From the NCBI GenBank assembly GCA_910584845.1, contig CAJUDH010000016.1:8046-72045 (forward strand): 64,000 nt of DNA, read 5' to 3'. This document shows, in pieces, positions 41,728 through 51,123 of this stretch; positions within the stretch are counted from its first letter, which is position 1; each line of letters begins with the position of its first letter. The notes beneath the pieces are model-generated. The model was given only the letters and a program-made list of their open reading frames with translations. It was not told where the DNA came from and made no database searches. The DNA is from an uncultured Lachnospiraceae bacterium. GTDB taxonomy: Bacteria > Bacillota > Clostridia > Lachnospirales > Lachnospiraceae. The position numbers and the translations under genes are program-made.

Positions 41728-42594
41728 TCAGGAAGCTCCCATCTCCTTAAACCCTTCCCCAAAGACTTGTGTGGTTTCTGTCACCATAATAAATGCGTTG
41801 GGGTCAACGGAATAGATAATCCTTTTTAGTTTATAAAACTGGTTCTTGCGGATGCTGCAAAGCAGCACTTTCACATCCGCGCCGGTATAGGCCCCTTTTG
41901 CGTCCAGCACGGTTGCGCTGCGCTCCAGCTCCACGAGGATCCCTTCTGTGATTTTTTGGGGATGCCGGGTTACGATGACAACCATGCTGCCTATATCGTT
42001 TCCGTAGATAATGGCATCCATAACCTTTGTCTGGGCAAACAGGCTGATGAGGCCGAACAGCCCTGCTTCCACGTTTTGGAATACATAGATGGACAAAAGC
42101 AGGATGATGCCGTCTATCAGGAGCAGCGCTTTTCCAATGGATATGTGGGGCTTCTTTTTTTGCAGGATCGACCCTAAAATGTCGGAGCCTCCTGTGGTTG
42201 AGCCGGTCATAAAGATAAACGCCATTCCGGTGCCTACCAGGATTCCGCCAAACAGGCTGCTCATCATCCGGTCCCCGCTGTAAACAGGGAAAACGGGGGC
42301 AACGGCGAAGTCAAGGATAACCGAACAGGCCACACAGGCCACGCCGGTAGTCAGGACAAAGCGCCGGCTTAAAACAAACCAGGCCAATACCAGCAGGGGG
42401 ACATTGATCAGGATGGTCAAAACCCCCACGGGCAGCCCGTTTATATAGTTGACGATCAAAGCCAGCCCCATTGCGCCCCCCGGGGCAATATTGGCAGGCA
42501 TGATAAAGCAATGGGCCCCGATCCCATAGATCACAGACCCTAAAAGCAGGCACAAGCTGTTTTTCCATTGTTGTTTTCCAAAGTTTCCATTCAT
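41728..42594 (-). CDS. YitT-family membrane protein
   Basis: The 288-residue protein has about five to six membrane helices in its first 200 residues, with family segments ANIAPGGAMGLALIVNYI and MTGSTTGGSDILGSIL. It ends in a cytoplasmic DUF2179-type ferredoxin-like domain (VLDAKGAYTGADVKVLLC, VDPNAFIMVTET). This is the DUF161 plus DUF2179 architecture of YitT. Function is unknown. A GGAAAGG lies upstream of the ATG. Confidence 0.87.
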   Translation of the reverse strand: MNGNFGKQQWKNSLCLLLGSVIYGIGAHCFIMPANIAPGGAMGLALIVNYINGLPVGVLTILINVPLLVLAWFVLSRRFVLTTGVACVACSVILDFAVAPVFPVYSGDRMMSSLFGGILVGTGMAFIFMTGSTTGGSDILGSILQKKKPHISIGKALLLIDGIILLLSIYVFQNVEAGLFGLISLFAQTKVMDAIIYGNDIGSMVVIVTRHPQKITEGILVELERSATVLDAKGAYTGADVKVLLCSIRKNQFYKLKRIIYSVDPNAFIMVTETTQVFGEGFKEMGAS

Positions 42595-42915
42595 ATGCGG
42601 CCAGCCTTTCCTAACAGACGATAAAACAGTTCTTGCCGTCCATTATAGCATTGATCGGCAAGGATTTCCATAGCTTGTTCAACTGCCGGCCCCATCCCAA
42701 AGATTTGGGGCTTTCATGGCCAAGACGTATCCTCCCCTGGCCCCGGGCGCTGGAAGATGCTGCCCGGGCCCCGGCGGGTTTGCAGGCAGCCGGCAAAGGG
42801 CAGCCGACGAAGGCGTTTTGGGCAGGGACGGGAATAAGGAAATAATGCTATTGTATTCCCGGGTAAAAGTATAGTATAATGGGAAAATAAGGAAATTGAA
42901 AAAGGAGGGGTACCA
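42595..42915 (+). other. Divergent gap between the YitT gene and the lipase gene
   Basis: The 321-base gap has no supported gene. It includes a small hairpin CCCAAAGATTTGGG near 42693, a GC-rich stretch, and, close to its right end, the promoter of the hydrolase gene. Confidence 0.45.
42851..42880 (+). promoter_or_regulatory. Promoter of the monoacylglycerol-lipase-like gene
   Basis: TTGTAT (42851-42856) and a perfect TATAAT (42875-42880) are separated by 18 bases, about 30 bases upstream of the AAGGAGGGG ribosome-binding site. Confidence 0.65.
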
Positions 42916-43719
42916 ATGGGAGAGATGATTTCATCTTTTGACGGCACAAAACTGTATTTGAACAAGGAAATCCCCGATGGGCCAAAGGCAGCCGTGGTTA
43001 TTGTCCATGGGCTATGTGAGCACCAGGGGCGGTATGATTATTTGGCGGAATGCTTCCACAAAGCGGGGGTCGGCACATACCGGTTTGACCATCGGGGGCA
43101 CGGCCGTTCCGAAGGGGAGAGGACCTATTTCGGGGATTTTCATGAATTGCTGGACGACACCAATGTGGTAGTGGATATGGCCATTGCAGAAAATCCGGGC
43201 ATACCCGTATTTTTATTGGGCCACAGTATGGGCGGGTTTACCGTGTCCCTGTATGGGGTAAAGTATCCGGACAAAGGCTTGCGGGGGGTTATTACAAGCG
43301 GCGCTTTGACCCATGACAAGAAAGGGCTGATTACCGGTGCGCCCAAAGGGTTGGATCCCCACACCAAGCTTCCCAACGAACTGGGGGGCGGGGTATGTTC
43401 CGTAGCCCAGGTGGTGGACTGGTATGGGAAAGACCCCTATAACACCCAGACCTTTACCACCGGCCTGTGTTATGCCCTTTGCGACGGCCTGGCCTGGTTC
43501 GAGGGGAGGGAAAAGGAATTTGCCTATCCGGTATTGATGCTGCACGGCGAAAAAGACGGGCTGGTAAGCGTGGACGATACCTACGCGTTCTTTGCCCATG
43601 CAGCCTCCGGGGATAAACAGATGAAAATTTACGGGGGCCTTTTCCATGAAATCTTTAATGAATATTGCAAAGATGAAGTAATCGGCGATGCCCTGCGGTG
43701 GTTAGGGGCGCGGGTTTAG
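42916..43719 (+). CDS. Monoacylglycerol-lipase-like alpha/beta hydrolase
   Basis: The 267-residue enzyme has the serine-hydrolase fold of lysophospholipases and monoacylglycerol lipases. The oxyanion region is IVHGLCEHQGRYDYLAE, the RFDHRGHGRSEG motif follows, and the nucleophile elbow is LLGHSMGG. The acid is in MLHGEKDGLVS and the His in YGGLFHEIFNE. AAGGAGGGG precedes the ATG. It probably hydrolyses glycerolipid esters in the cytoplasm. Confidence 0.88.
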   Translation: MGEMISSFDGTKLYLNKEIPDGPKAAVVIVHGLCEHQGRYDYLAECFHKAGVGTYRFDHRGHGRSEGERTYFGDFHELLDDTNVVVDMAIAENPGIPVFLLGHSMGGFTVSLYGVKYPDKGLRGVITSGALTHDKKGLITGAPKGLDPHTKLPNELGGGVCSVAQVVDWYGKDPYNTQTFTTGLCYALCDGLAWFEGREKEFAYPVLMLHGEKDGLVSVDDTYAFFAHAASGDKQMKIYGGLFHEIFNEYCKDEVIGDALRWLGARV

Positions 43720-43731
43720 CCCAGGGGAAAG

Positions 43732-43971
43732 TCACTGGCTTTTCAGCCATTCCTGCAATAGGCGGATGGAGCCTATGTCGTCTTGGGTAAGCTTTAAATT
43801 GGAACAGATTTTTTTCCCGTCCGGGGAAGTGACGGTGATTTCCACCACAGCCCCTTCTGCCAGCCCGTGTTGGCAGGCTGCTTTTATAAAATGGGGGAAT
43901 TTGGGGTGGTTTTGCACGAATCGGTCCCAAGCGGTTTTCAGCTGGACCAGGGCCATAGGGTTTATTGCCAT
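43732..43971 (-). CDS. Conserved small hypothetical protein
   Basis: The 79-residue protein begins MAINPMALVQLKTAWDRF and contains a strand pair (AVVEITVTSPDGKKI). No Cys cluster, signal or membrane helix is present. AAAGGAGG is well placed before the ATG at 43971, so the longer upstream frame is rejected. It is convergent with the lipase gene, 12 bases apart. Function unknown. Confidence 0.65.
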   Translation of the reverse strand: MAINPMALVQLKTAWDRFVQNHPKFPHFIKAACQHGLAEGAVVEITVTSPDGKKICSNLKLTQDDIGSIRLLQEWLKSQ

Positions 43972-44134
43972 AAGTGCCTCCTTTCTTCCGGTATGGAAGC
44001 CCGCGCCCGGTACCGCGAAAAGGGGGTGCCGCAACCGTGTTTTTCGGGGGCGCGGTAAATTTTTTATATTATACAATAGTTTTTGGAAAAACGCAATTAC
44101 TGCAACCGGATAGAAGCAATAGGGGGAGGCGGAC

Positions 44135-45559
44135 ATGGAGGGTACAGAGAGGAAGCAGATGCTCCATTCGTTTCGTGGATGGGTTTTGGGACAGGCAAGT
44201 GACAATTACCAGATGCGCCTGGCCGGGGAGGAAAATCAAAAAATCATCCTTGAGGCCGGCTATTGCCGGGGGGAGGTGGCCTTTTACCCCCAAGAGATCG
44301 TCGAGCTTTGTGTGGTCAACAAGGCAGACGGACAGAATATTTTTTACCTACATTTTCAAATGGGCGCCCTGGAATATGCCAAAGAGCGGTTTCAGGAGAT
44401 GCGGGAAGCCATGGAAACCATGACGGCCAAGCCTCCGGCGAAGATCCTCCTAAGCTGTTCTTGCGGGATCACTACATACTATTTTATGGATAAGCTGAAC
44501 CAGACGGCAAAACTTTTAAATCTGGACTATGCCTTCTCGGCAGTGCCCTATACGAGCCTGTACAGCGAAGGGGGGCAATATGACGCCATATTCCTTGCCC
44601 CGCAGATCGCCTATATGTGTGGTTCCGTAAAAAAAACGCTGCCGAATGTGCGTGTGGAGGCCATACCCCCCAAACTTTTTGCGTCCTATGACGTCCGCCA
44701 GTTTTATGAACTGCTGGAGAATACACTGCAGAAGGAAAACATAACGGCAAGTTTCCCCAAGCCGACCTTGGCGGCGCCTCCCCTGGACCATTCTTACCAT
44801 TTGGAATGTAAAGTGCTGGCAATTGCCCTGATCCGCAAAGAGGACGATAAATTCCGGTGCATGGTCAGGCTTTATGAGAAAGGGAGCAAGGTACTTTATC
44901 AGAAAGAAATTATAAAAAAGCGTTTTAGCCTGGATGATTTTTGCGACATCTGCGACATTGCTTTTGCCCGGTATTCGGGCATCCATGCAGTGAGCATCGC
45001 CTTGCCGGGGATTGTGGATGAGCGGGGGGTGACCCTAAAGCGGCTGAAGATGGACCATACGGATTTGGCCGGCATTTTATCAAACAAGTACGGCACGGAA
45101 GTGGCCGTGGAAAACGATGCCAATTGCATTGCCCTCGGATATTATGCTTCCCAAAAAGAATTCCGTTCTTTAAGCGTTTTGTACCAGCCGGTAATCGGGC
45201 AGACAGGGGGTATGGGGAGCATCCATGAGGGGAACCTGATCAAGGGGCTGCATAATGTGGCCGGGGAGATCCAATACATGCCGGTGATCCGGGATTCCCT
45301 CCTTAACCCTTTGTGGGGGACTCCGGAAGGGGTCCGGCGGCTGGCTGCCCAATACCTGTCTTCCGTTATCAGTATCCTTGGCCCGGAACTGATCCTTTTG
45401 GTAGGGGAGCTGTTCTGGGACACGGAAACGCTGGGGGACGAACTGCGTAAAATCATCCCTGACGCCTATGTGCCGGAAATCCGCCACATCAAACAGGTGC
45501 AGGACTATATGTTGCTGGGGGCCATGGTAGCCTGCGGGTGTGCCAAGAAAGCTGTTTAA
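44135..45559 (+). CDS. EIIB-like/ROK fusion protein
   Basis: The 474-residue protein joins three parts. Residues 1-100 are an unrecognised region. Residues about 102-205 resemble the lactose/cellobiose PTS EIIB domain, with the phosphocysteine-type loop KILLSCSCGITT (C108) and YDAIFLAPQIAYM. Residues about 225-474 are a ROK sugar-kinase/repressor domain with VSIALPGIVDERG, VENDANCIALG and GGMGSIHEGNLIKGLHNVAGEI. The zinc-binding CxCGxxGC signature of typical ROK proteins is absent. It could sense sugar-phosphate flux; no transporter gene lies nearby. Confidence 0.7.
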   Translation: MEGTERKQMLHSFRGWVLGQASDNYQMRLAGEENQKIILEAGYCRGEVAFYPQEIVELCVVNKADGQNIFYLHFQMGALEYAKERFQEMREAMETMTAKPPAKILLSCSCGITTYYFMDKLNQTAKLLNLDYAFSAVPYTSLYSEGGQYDAIFLAPQIAYMCGSVKKTLPNVRVEAIPPKLFASYDVRQFYELLENTLQKENITASFPKPTLAAPPLDHSYHLECKVLAIALIRKEDDKFRCMVRLYEKGSKVLYQKEIIKKRFSLDDFCDICDIAFARYSGIHAVSIALPGIVDERGVTLKRLKMDHTDLAGILSNKYGTEVAVENDANCIALGYYASQKEFRSLSVLYQPVIGQTGGMGSIHEGNLIKGLHNVAGEIQYMPVIRDSLLNPLWGTPEGVRRLAAQYLSSVISILGPELILLVGELFWDTETLGDELRKIIPDAYVPEIRHIKQVQDYMLLGAMVACGCAKKAV

Positions 45560-45581
45560 AAGATAAAAAATCATTTGCTTA

Positions 45582-45610
45582 TTGTTTTATCGGTGGTTTG
45601 CGTTTATAAT
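45582..45610 (+). promoter_or_regulatory. Promoter of galE
   Basis: TTGTTT (45582-45587) and TATAAT (45605-45610) are 17 bases apart, leaving a leader of about 80 bases before the galE start. Confidence 0.65.
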
Positions 45611-45640
45611 AGAAGGAAAGGCGGAAAGCCCGTTTAGCAG

Positions 45641-45676
45641 CCGGCGGCGCAGCGCGGTTTGGAGTTGCGCCGCCGG
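45641..45676 (+). promoter_or_regulatory. Strong hairpin in the galE leader
   Basis: CCGGCGGCGCA (45641-45651) pairs perfectly with TGCGCCGCCGG (45666-45676) across a 14-base loop. No T run follows and the ribosome-binding site AAGGAGGG begins 8 bases later. It may stabilise the mRNA or affect translation. Confidence 0.4.
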
Positions 45677-45697
45677 CAGGATAAGGAGGGATATAAC

Positions 45698-46720
45698 ATG
45701 GCTACTATTTTGGTTACGGGAGGCGCCGGCTATATCGGCAGCCACACCTGCGTAGAACTTTTGCAGGCGGATTACGACGTGGTTGTGGTGGACAACCTGT
45801 GTAATTCCAGCAGGGAATCTTTAAAAAGGGTGGAAGAGATCACCGGCAAGCAGGTGACGTTTTATGAGGTGGATTTGCTGGACAAACCGGCCCTGACCCG
45901 GGTGTTTGACAATGAAAAGGTTGACGGGGTGATTCATTTTGCCGGTTTAAAAGCCGTAGGCGAGTCCGTTTACAAGCCGTTGGAATATTACCACAACAAT
46001 ATTACGGGGACGCTGATTTTGTGCGACGTGATGAGGAAACACGGGGTCAAGAGCATTGTGTTTAGTTCCTCGGCCACCGTATATGGGGATCCGGCTTTTG
46101 TCCCGATCACGGAGGAATGCCCCAAGGGCGACATTACCAACCCTTATGGCCGGACCAAAGGCATGTTGGAACAGATCCTTACGGACCTGCACACGGCAGA
46201 CCCCGAGTGGAAGGTTATGCTGCTGCGCTACTTCAACCCCATTGGGGCCCACAAATCCGGAAGGATTGGGGAAAACCCCAAAGGCATCCCCAACAACCTG
46301 CTGCCTTATATTACCCAGGTGGCTGTCGGCAAGCTGGTATGCCTGGGCGTCTTTGGGAACGATTACGACACTCCGGACGGCACCTGCATCCGGGACTACA
46401 TCCATGTAGTGGATTTGGCCGACGGCCATGTGAAAGCGCTGAAAAAGATGGCCAAAGAAGAGGGCGGCGTCTGGATTTACAATTTAGGTACCGGTACCGG
46501 CTACAGCGTGCTGGATGTGATCAATGCCTTTGAGGAGGCCAACGGCCTGAAGATTAATTATGTGTTCAAGGACCGCCGGGCCGGGGACATCCCTGCTTGC
46601 TATGCAGACCCGGCCAAGGCAGAGAAGGAACTGGGGTGGAAGGCTCAGAACGGGATCCGGGAGATGTGCGAAGATTCTTGGAGATGGCAGAAAAATAACC
46701 CCAACGGTTATGGGGAATAA
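45698..46720 (+). CDS. galE: UDP-glucose 4-epimerase
   Basis: The 340-residue enzyme interconverts UDP-glucose and UDP-galactose. The NAD-binding start VTGGAGYIGSHT, the catalytic Ser/Thr region SSSATVYG, the YxxxK in NPYGRTK, and MLLRYFNPIGAHKSG are all present. The length matches the family. The ATG at 45698 follows AAGGAGGG. It is a single-gene unit with its own promoter and terminator. Confidence 0.95.
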   Translation: MATILVTGGAGYIGSHTCVELLQADYDVVVVDNLCNSSRESLKRVEEITGKQVTFYEVDLLDKPALTRVFDNEKVDGVIHFAGLKAVGESVYKPLEYYHNNITGTLILCDVMRKHGVKSIVFSSSATVYGDPAFVPITEECPKGDITNPYGRTKGMLEQILTDLHTADPEWKVMLLRYFNPIGAHKSGRIGENPKGIPNNLLPYITQVAVGKLVCLGVFGNDYDTPDGTCIRDYIHVVDLADGHVKALKKMAKEEGGVWIYNLGTGTGYSVLDVINAFEEANGLKINYVFKDRRAGDIPACYADPAKAEKELGWKAQNGIREMCEDSWRWQKNNPNGYGE

Positions 46721-46754
46721 GAAAAATTAGCGGTGAGGGCGGTTGGGTCATAAT

Positions 46755-46787
46755 AAATAAAGAGTTCGCTGTGCGGACTCTTTATTC
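46755..46787. terminator. Bidirectional terminator between galE and the DUF4364 gene
   Basis: AATAAAGAGT pairs perfectly with ACTCTTTATT across the loop TCGCTGTGCGG. A-rich and T-rich flanks let it serve both converging genes. Confidence 0.8.
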
Positions 46788-46797
46788 TTCGTAATCC

Positions 46798-47322
46798 CTA
46801 TTCTTCCCTCATCAGCGCTTTCATAATGAATGCGTAAATCTCCTGGCTCCGTTCTTCCCAACGGGAACACATCCATTCGGCCTGCTCCTTGTCGGGGACG
46901 GACAATTCCAAATTAATCAAGGGGCTTTTACCCTCCCGCACCTCACAGTGGACGATGTAGTCCTGGCTTGTGGATTTATAATAATCGGAAAGGGTGCCAG
47001 CCTCATTGCGCATGCGGAACCGGTTTTCCTTTAAATATTGATTCATATCCTCTATGATGGCAGGGGCAATGTTTTTTCCAAAGAAGCCCAACGTGTCCTC
47101 GCCTTCCCGGGTTATTTCGTACCGGGTGCTGTTGTGGGAGGATTCGGCGTGGATCAGGCCGGATTCTTCCAGTTCATTTAATGCCTGCTGCAAAGTAAAG
47201 TAGCTGGTGTACTCATGTTGAAGGAAAAAGTCCGACAACTGGGCATTGGTCAGGGGGAAATTCACCTGCTTAAGCATATAGAGGTTCATCAGTTTATAAA
47301 GGGTCATTGGTTCCGATAGCAT
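46798..47322 (-). CDS. DUF4364 family protein
   Basis: The 174-residue protein fits DUF4364: an N-terminal winged-helix-like region (TLYKLMNLYMLKQVNFPLTNAQLSDFFL, then YFTLQQALNELEESGLI) and a C-terminal strand-rich half (DYIVHCEVREGKSPLINLELSV). It is probably a DNA-binding regulator of unknown target. It is divergent from the large DUF5717 gene. Confidence 0.82.
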   Translation of the reverse strand: MLSEPMTLYKLMNLYMLKQVNFPLTNAQLSDFFLQHEYTSYFTLQQALNELEESGLIHAESSHNSTRYEITREGEDTLGFFGKNIAPAIIEDMNQYLKENRFRMRNEAGTLSDYYKSTSQDYIVHCEVREGKSPLINLELSVPDKEQAEWMCSRWEERSQEIYAFIMKALMREE

Positions 47323-47436
47323 ATTGACACCTCTTTTCCAAACTTTTTCTCTATCATACCAATTTAAATCTTTTAAATCAAGTGAAAATATGCTAAGATA
47401 GATGAAATGACGAGAGAAATCGAAACAGGTGGTACT

Positions 47437-50400
47437 ATGAGAGAAAGAATAAACCAGCTTGCGCAGGGGATTATTGATAAAGATGTTCGGAAGCTGGTTA
47501 TCGTACCGGCATCGTTTACCCGGTCGGTGCCGGCAGGGGAAGTGACAAGAGAAGTTTTGGCCGTGACGGATGAAGGTGGCCGTTCCATCAAAGGCCTGGC
47601 ATATTCTTCCAACATTCGAGTCCGTGTTACCAACAGCGCTTTTGGAGGCGTCCGCAATCGCATTGCATTCGAGATCGACAGCACGTATCTGACCCAGGAG
47701 GATGTGATTACGGGGGCCCTTTATCTTGTGACCAGCGCAGGGGAACGGAAGGTGCCCTATTCTTTTTCTATCGATTCTATAGAGGCGGAAGATTCCGGCA
47801 AAACGCTTAAGGACTTAAAGACGGCGAAGGATTTTGCCCGGATAGCCCAAAAGGATCAGGAAACGGCATTGAGGTTGTTTGAATACCAGGATTTTGGGGA
47901 AGCGCCTTTTATGCGGGATATCCATGTCCGTGCCTTATATGACGGCCTGAAAGGCAAAGGGGACCGGCAGAACTTGCTGGAAGAGTTCCTGGTGGCCTTA
48001 AAGGCGAAAAAACCGGTAAAGCTGGAACTGGAGAAGCGTTACCTGGCTTTTGAGAAATTGGATAAGCCGGCCAAGGGGCAGTTGGAGGTGCATGCCAGCA
48101 CTTGGGGGTATGCAAAGTTCCAGGTGACGGCGGAAGGGGATTTTTTGGAGCTGCCCAAACGTTTTTTTGGCCCACAGGATTTTAAGGAAGGGGTATGCCT
48201 GGTGGATTACGTGGTGAACCCTGCCCGCCTCCACGGAGGCCGGAACCTGGGGACATTTACTTTGTCCGGTATACGGGAGTCCATGGTGGTTCGGGTGGAG
48301 GCCCGGGGCTACGATCAGGATTTGGCCCTGCCCAGGGAAGGGGGCAGGGAAAATCTGGGGCGTTATCTTAAGGTACGGCTGGAATATGAGGCCGGATCCG
48401 GGAACAGCCGGCAATTGCTGAACCAGATGAGGCAGGAGGTCGAAGGGTTGCGCAGGCGGGGAGGGGAGACCCTGCTCAACGTGCTTTTGCAGGCAGAGCT
48501 CAATATCCTGGAAGGGCAAAAAGGCCGGGCGGGCAAGCTATTAGACAGCCATGGGGCGAAGCTATTGCAGCTGCGCCGGGACAAACCGGAACAATATTGC
48601 TTTTACCAATATCTTTTACAGCTTTTGCGCAGAAAGGAAGGCCAGAGGGACGTGCTGGTGGGGCTGGTGAAAAAATGCCTTCTGGAAGAAGGCGGCCATC
48701 CTTACCTGCTTTTCCTTTGGATGAAGCTGGACCCGGAATTGTCAGAAAACCCTACGGAATTGTTGGAGCAGATCCGGAGGCTGTTTGACCGGGGCTGTAA
48801 AAGCCCGTTCTTGTATTTGCATGCCCTGCGGGTGTATGAGAAGATACCGCTTTTGATGCAGCAGATGGGGGAGCTGGAGATCCAGGTAATGAATTTTTCC
48901 GTAAAACGGGGGCTTTTAGGGCGTGAATTGGCTTTGCGCACGGCAGAGCTGGCAGACGCCGCAAAAGGGTACCATAGGCTGTACCACGGGATTTTGGCCG
49001 CCCTTTACGAAAAGTACCGGGAAAAAGAATTTTTGCGGGCAGCCTGCGCCATGCTGTTGAAAGGGGATTGCCGCGGCGAAGGGTATTTCCCCTGGTATCA
49101 AAAGGCAATGGACGAGGGGGTGGGCCTGCCCCGGCTTTATGAATATTTCCTGTACTCCCTGCCGGAAGGTTACCCCCGGCTGCTTCCACGGGAAGTGCTT
49201 CTGTATTTTTCCTATGAAAAGACCATGGATGATTATATCCGTTCTCAGCTTTATGTAAATATATTGACTTATATGAAGCCCGAAGAAGAGCTTTATAAAC
49301 ATTATCTGCGGGATATTGAACAGTTTACTATGGAGCAGCTTTTGGGGTCCCGGGTGAATGGCCGGCTGGTGGTGCTGTACCGGCATATGATCTATAAAGG
49401 GATGATTGACCAGAGGGTGGCACGGGTATTGCCTTCGGTCCTAAGGTCTTACCGGATCCGGGTGGACAACCCTGAAATCAAGGCCGTAGTGGTTAGTTAT
49501 GAAGAGCTGGATGAGGAAAGTTTGTTTCCCGTGGTGGACGGGACGGCCTATGTGCCGCTATTTTTGGAACGCCCGGTTTTGTTATTTCAAGACGGCCAGG
49601 GGAACCGCTATGCCAACATCCCATACCAAAAGGCGCCGGCCATGGAAGGCCCGGATGTTTTGGACCTGGAAAGCCGGTGCTATGAGATTTACCCCGGGCA
49701 TGAGATGCTGCGGTTGAGGGAATGCGCCCAGATTATGGATGCGGGATTTTTAGGGGAATCGGATGTGCTGATGCTGGAGCGCATTTCCTCCGGGCTTAAG
49801 GTTAAACCCCTTTTCCGGAAGAAAATCCTGGCCCAGATGATCCAGTATTATCAAGGGCATCCTGAGGATGGGGGCCAGGGGGATTTTGTGGCAGACTATT
49901 TGATGGGGCTGGATATGGAGCGGATGGACAGGCAGGAGCGGGCCGGCGTCTGCGGAATCCTGATTCAGAAAAACCGTATGAGGGAGGCCTGGGAGCGGGT
50001 CCGAAGATATGGCTGTGAAGGCATGGACAATGCAAAACTATTGAAAATGTGCAGCAGTTTGGTTTCCTGGAAAACCGGGGATGAAGGTGGGAAGCTGCTT
50101 TTGTTAGCCTGCAGCCTGTTTTCCCAAGGCAAGTATGACCCGGTGACGATGAATTACCTTTGCCGGTGTTTTAACGGCTCCGGAAAGCAAATGTTCAAAA
50201 TATTAAACCAGGCCGTCCGGGGGAAGGGGAAGGTATACGATTTGCCGGAACGTTTGTTGGCCCAGATGCTGTTTACCGGGGAGACAGACCGGGTGGATCA
50301 GGTGTTTGACTGGTACATGGCGGAAAAAGAGGCCATGCAGGAACTGGTAAAAGCTTATTTTACCATGAAGTCGGCAGACTATTTCCTCAAAGGGCGGATT

Positions 50401-51018
50401 ACCAGGGACCGGGTATTTACTTATCTGGAAGGGGTTGTCCGGGATTTCCCGGATTGGCAGCGGATGCCTACCATCTATTTGCTGGCTTTGGCCCGTTATT
50501 ATGCGGGGCTGCCCGTATTGGGCGAGGGGCAGAAGAAACTATGCCAGGTGATGGTAGACCATTTGCTGTCCCAAGGACTTACTTTTTCCTGGTTCCGGGA
50601 TTTGGGCAAATGGGTATCCGTGCCGGATTCGATTATGAACCAGGTTATGGTGGAGTACCATGGAAGCCGGGATGTCAAGCCGGAGCTGCAGGTCCGTATT
50701 TTGCCGGATGAGGAAGAATACCATTGGGAGGAGATGCGGCCGGTTTGCCTGGGGATTTTTGTGCGGCAGAAAGTGCTGTTTGAAGGCGAGATCCTGGAAT
50801 ACCAGATTTTTGAAAGGCGGGACGGGGAACCTGTGCTGACGGGGGAGGGGAGCCTTTCCTGGGAACCGGGCCCAAGGCGGGACAGGGGAAGCCGGTTTTC
50901 TGCCTTGAACGAGATGGGGCTTTGCTTGTCTTTGAAAGAAGAACCTGCCTTGCGGGAAAAAATGAAGAAATACGTGACGGATAATGTTGCCATGGAGGAA
51001 CTGTTTGGTTTGATGTAG
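47437..51018 (+). CDS. DUF5717 family large protein
   Basis: This 1193-residue protein is of a Lachnospiraceae-type family that I recognise as DUF5717. The first 330 residues contain Ig-like strand-rich domains (VKLELEKRYLAFEKL, LEVHASTWGYAKFQV). Most of the rest is helical and repeat-like, resembling TPR/HEAT solenoids. No signal peptide or membrane helix is visible. The ATG at 47437 follows ACAGGTGG; the upstream ATG at 47407 lacks a site. It starts a three-gene cluster with an actin/Hsp70-like and a TPR protein. Confidence 0.7.
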   Translation: MRERINQLAQGIIDKDVRKLVIVPASFTRSVPAGEVTREVLAVTDEGGRSIKGLAYSSNIRVRVTNSAFGGVRNRIAFEIDSTYLTQEDVITGALYLVTSAGERKVPYSFSIDSIEAEDSGKTLKDLKTAKDFARIAQKDQETALRLFEYQDFGEAPFMRDIHVRALYDGLKGKGDRQNLLEEFLVALKAKKPVKLELEKRYLAFEKLDKPAKGQLEVHASTWGYAKFQVTAEGDFLELPKRFFGPQDFKEGVCLVDYVVNPARLHGGRNLGTFTLSGIRESMVVRVEARGYDQDLALPREGGRENLGRYLKVRLEYEAGSGNSRQLLNQMRQEVEGLRRRGGETLLNVLLQAELNILEGQKGRAGKLLDSHGAKLLQLRRDKPEQYCFYQYLLQLLRRKEGQRDVLVGLVKKCLLEEGGHPYLLFLWMKLDPELSENPTELLEQIRRLFDRGCKSPFLYLHALRVYEKIPLLMQQMGELEIQVMNFSVKRGLLGRELALRTAELADAAKGYHRLYHGILAALYEKYREKEFLRAACAMLLKGDCRGEGYFPWYQKAMDEGVGLPRLYEYFLYSLPEGYPRLLPREVLLYFSYEKTMDDYIRSQLYVNILTYMKPEEELYKHYLRDIEQFTMEQLLGSRVNGRLVVLYRHMIYKGMIDQRVARVLPSVLRSYRIRVDNPEIKAVVVSYEELDEESLFPVVDGTAYVPLFLERPVLLFQDGQGNRYANIPYQKAPAMEGPDVLDLESRCYEIYPGHEMLRLRECAQIMDAGFLGESDVLMLERISSGLKVKPLFRKKILAQMIQYYQGHPEDGGQGDFVADYLMGLDMERMDRQERAGVCGILIQKNRMREAWERVRRYGCEGMDNAKLLKMCSSLVSWKTGDEGGKLLLLACSLFSQGKYDPVTMNYLCRCFNGSGKQMFKILNQAVRGKGKVYDLPERLLAQMLFTGETDRVDQVFDWYMAEKEAMQELVKAYFTMKSADYFLKGRITRDRVFTYLEGVVRDFPDWQRMPTIYLLALARYYAGLPVLGEGQKKLCQVMVDHLLSQGLTFSWFRDLGKWVSVPDSIMNQVMVEYHGSRDVKPELQVRILPDEEEYHWEEMRPVCLGIFVRQKVLFEGEILEYQIFERRDGEPVLTGEGSLSWEPGPRRDRGSRFSALNEMGLCLSLKEEPALREKMKKYVTDNVAMEELFGLM

Positions 51019-51123
51019 TGTTTCATCATAGGAGAACCCCTACAGTTCCGGTTGGTATTTACGTAGCGGTTAAAACAGGTTTGGTATAAGCGGTTACGTA
51101 TTTACAGGAAAGAGGAAGGATAT

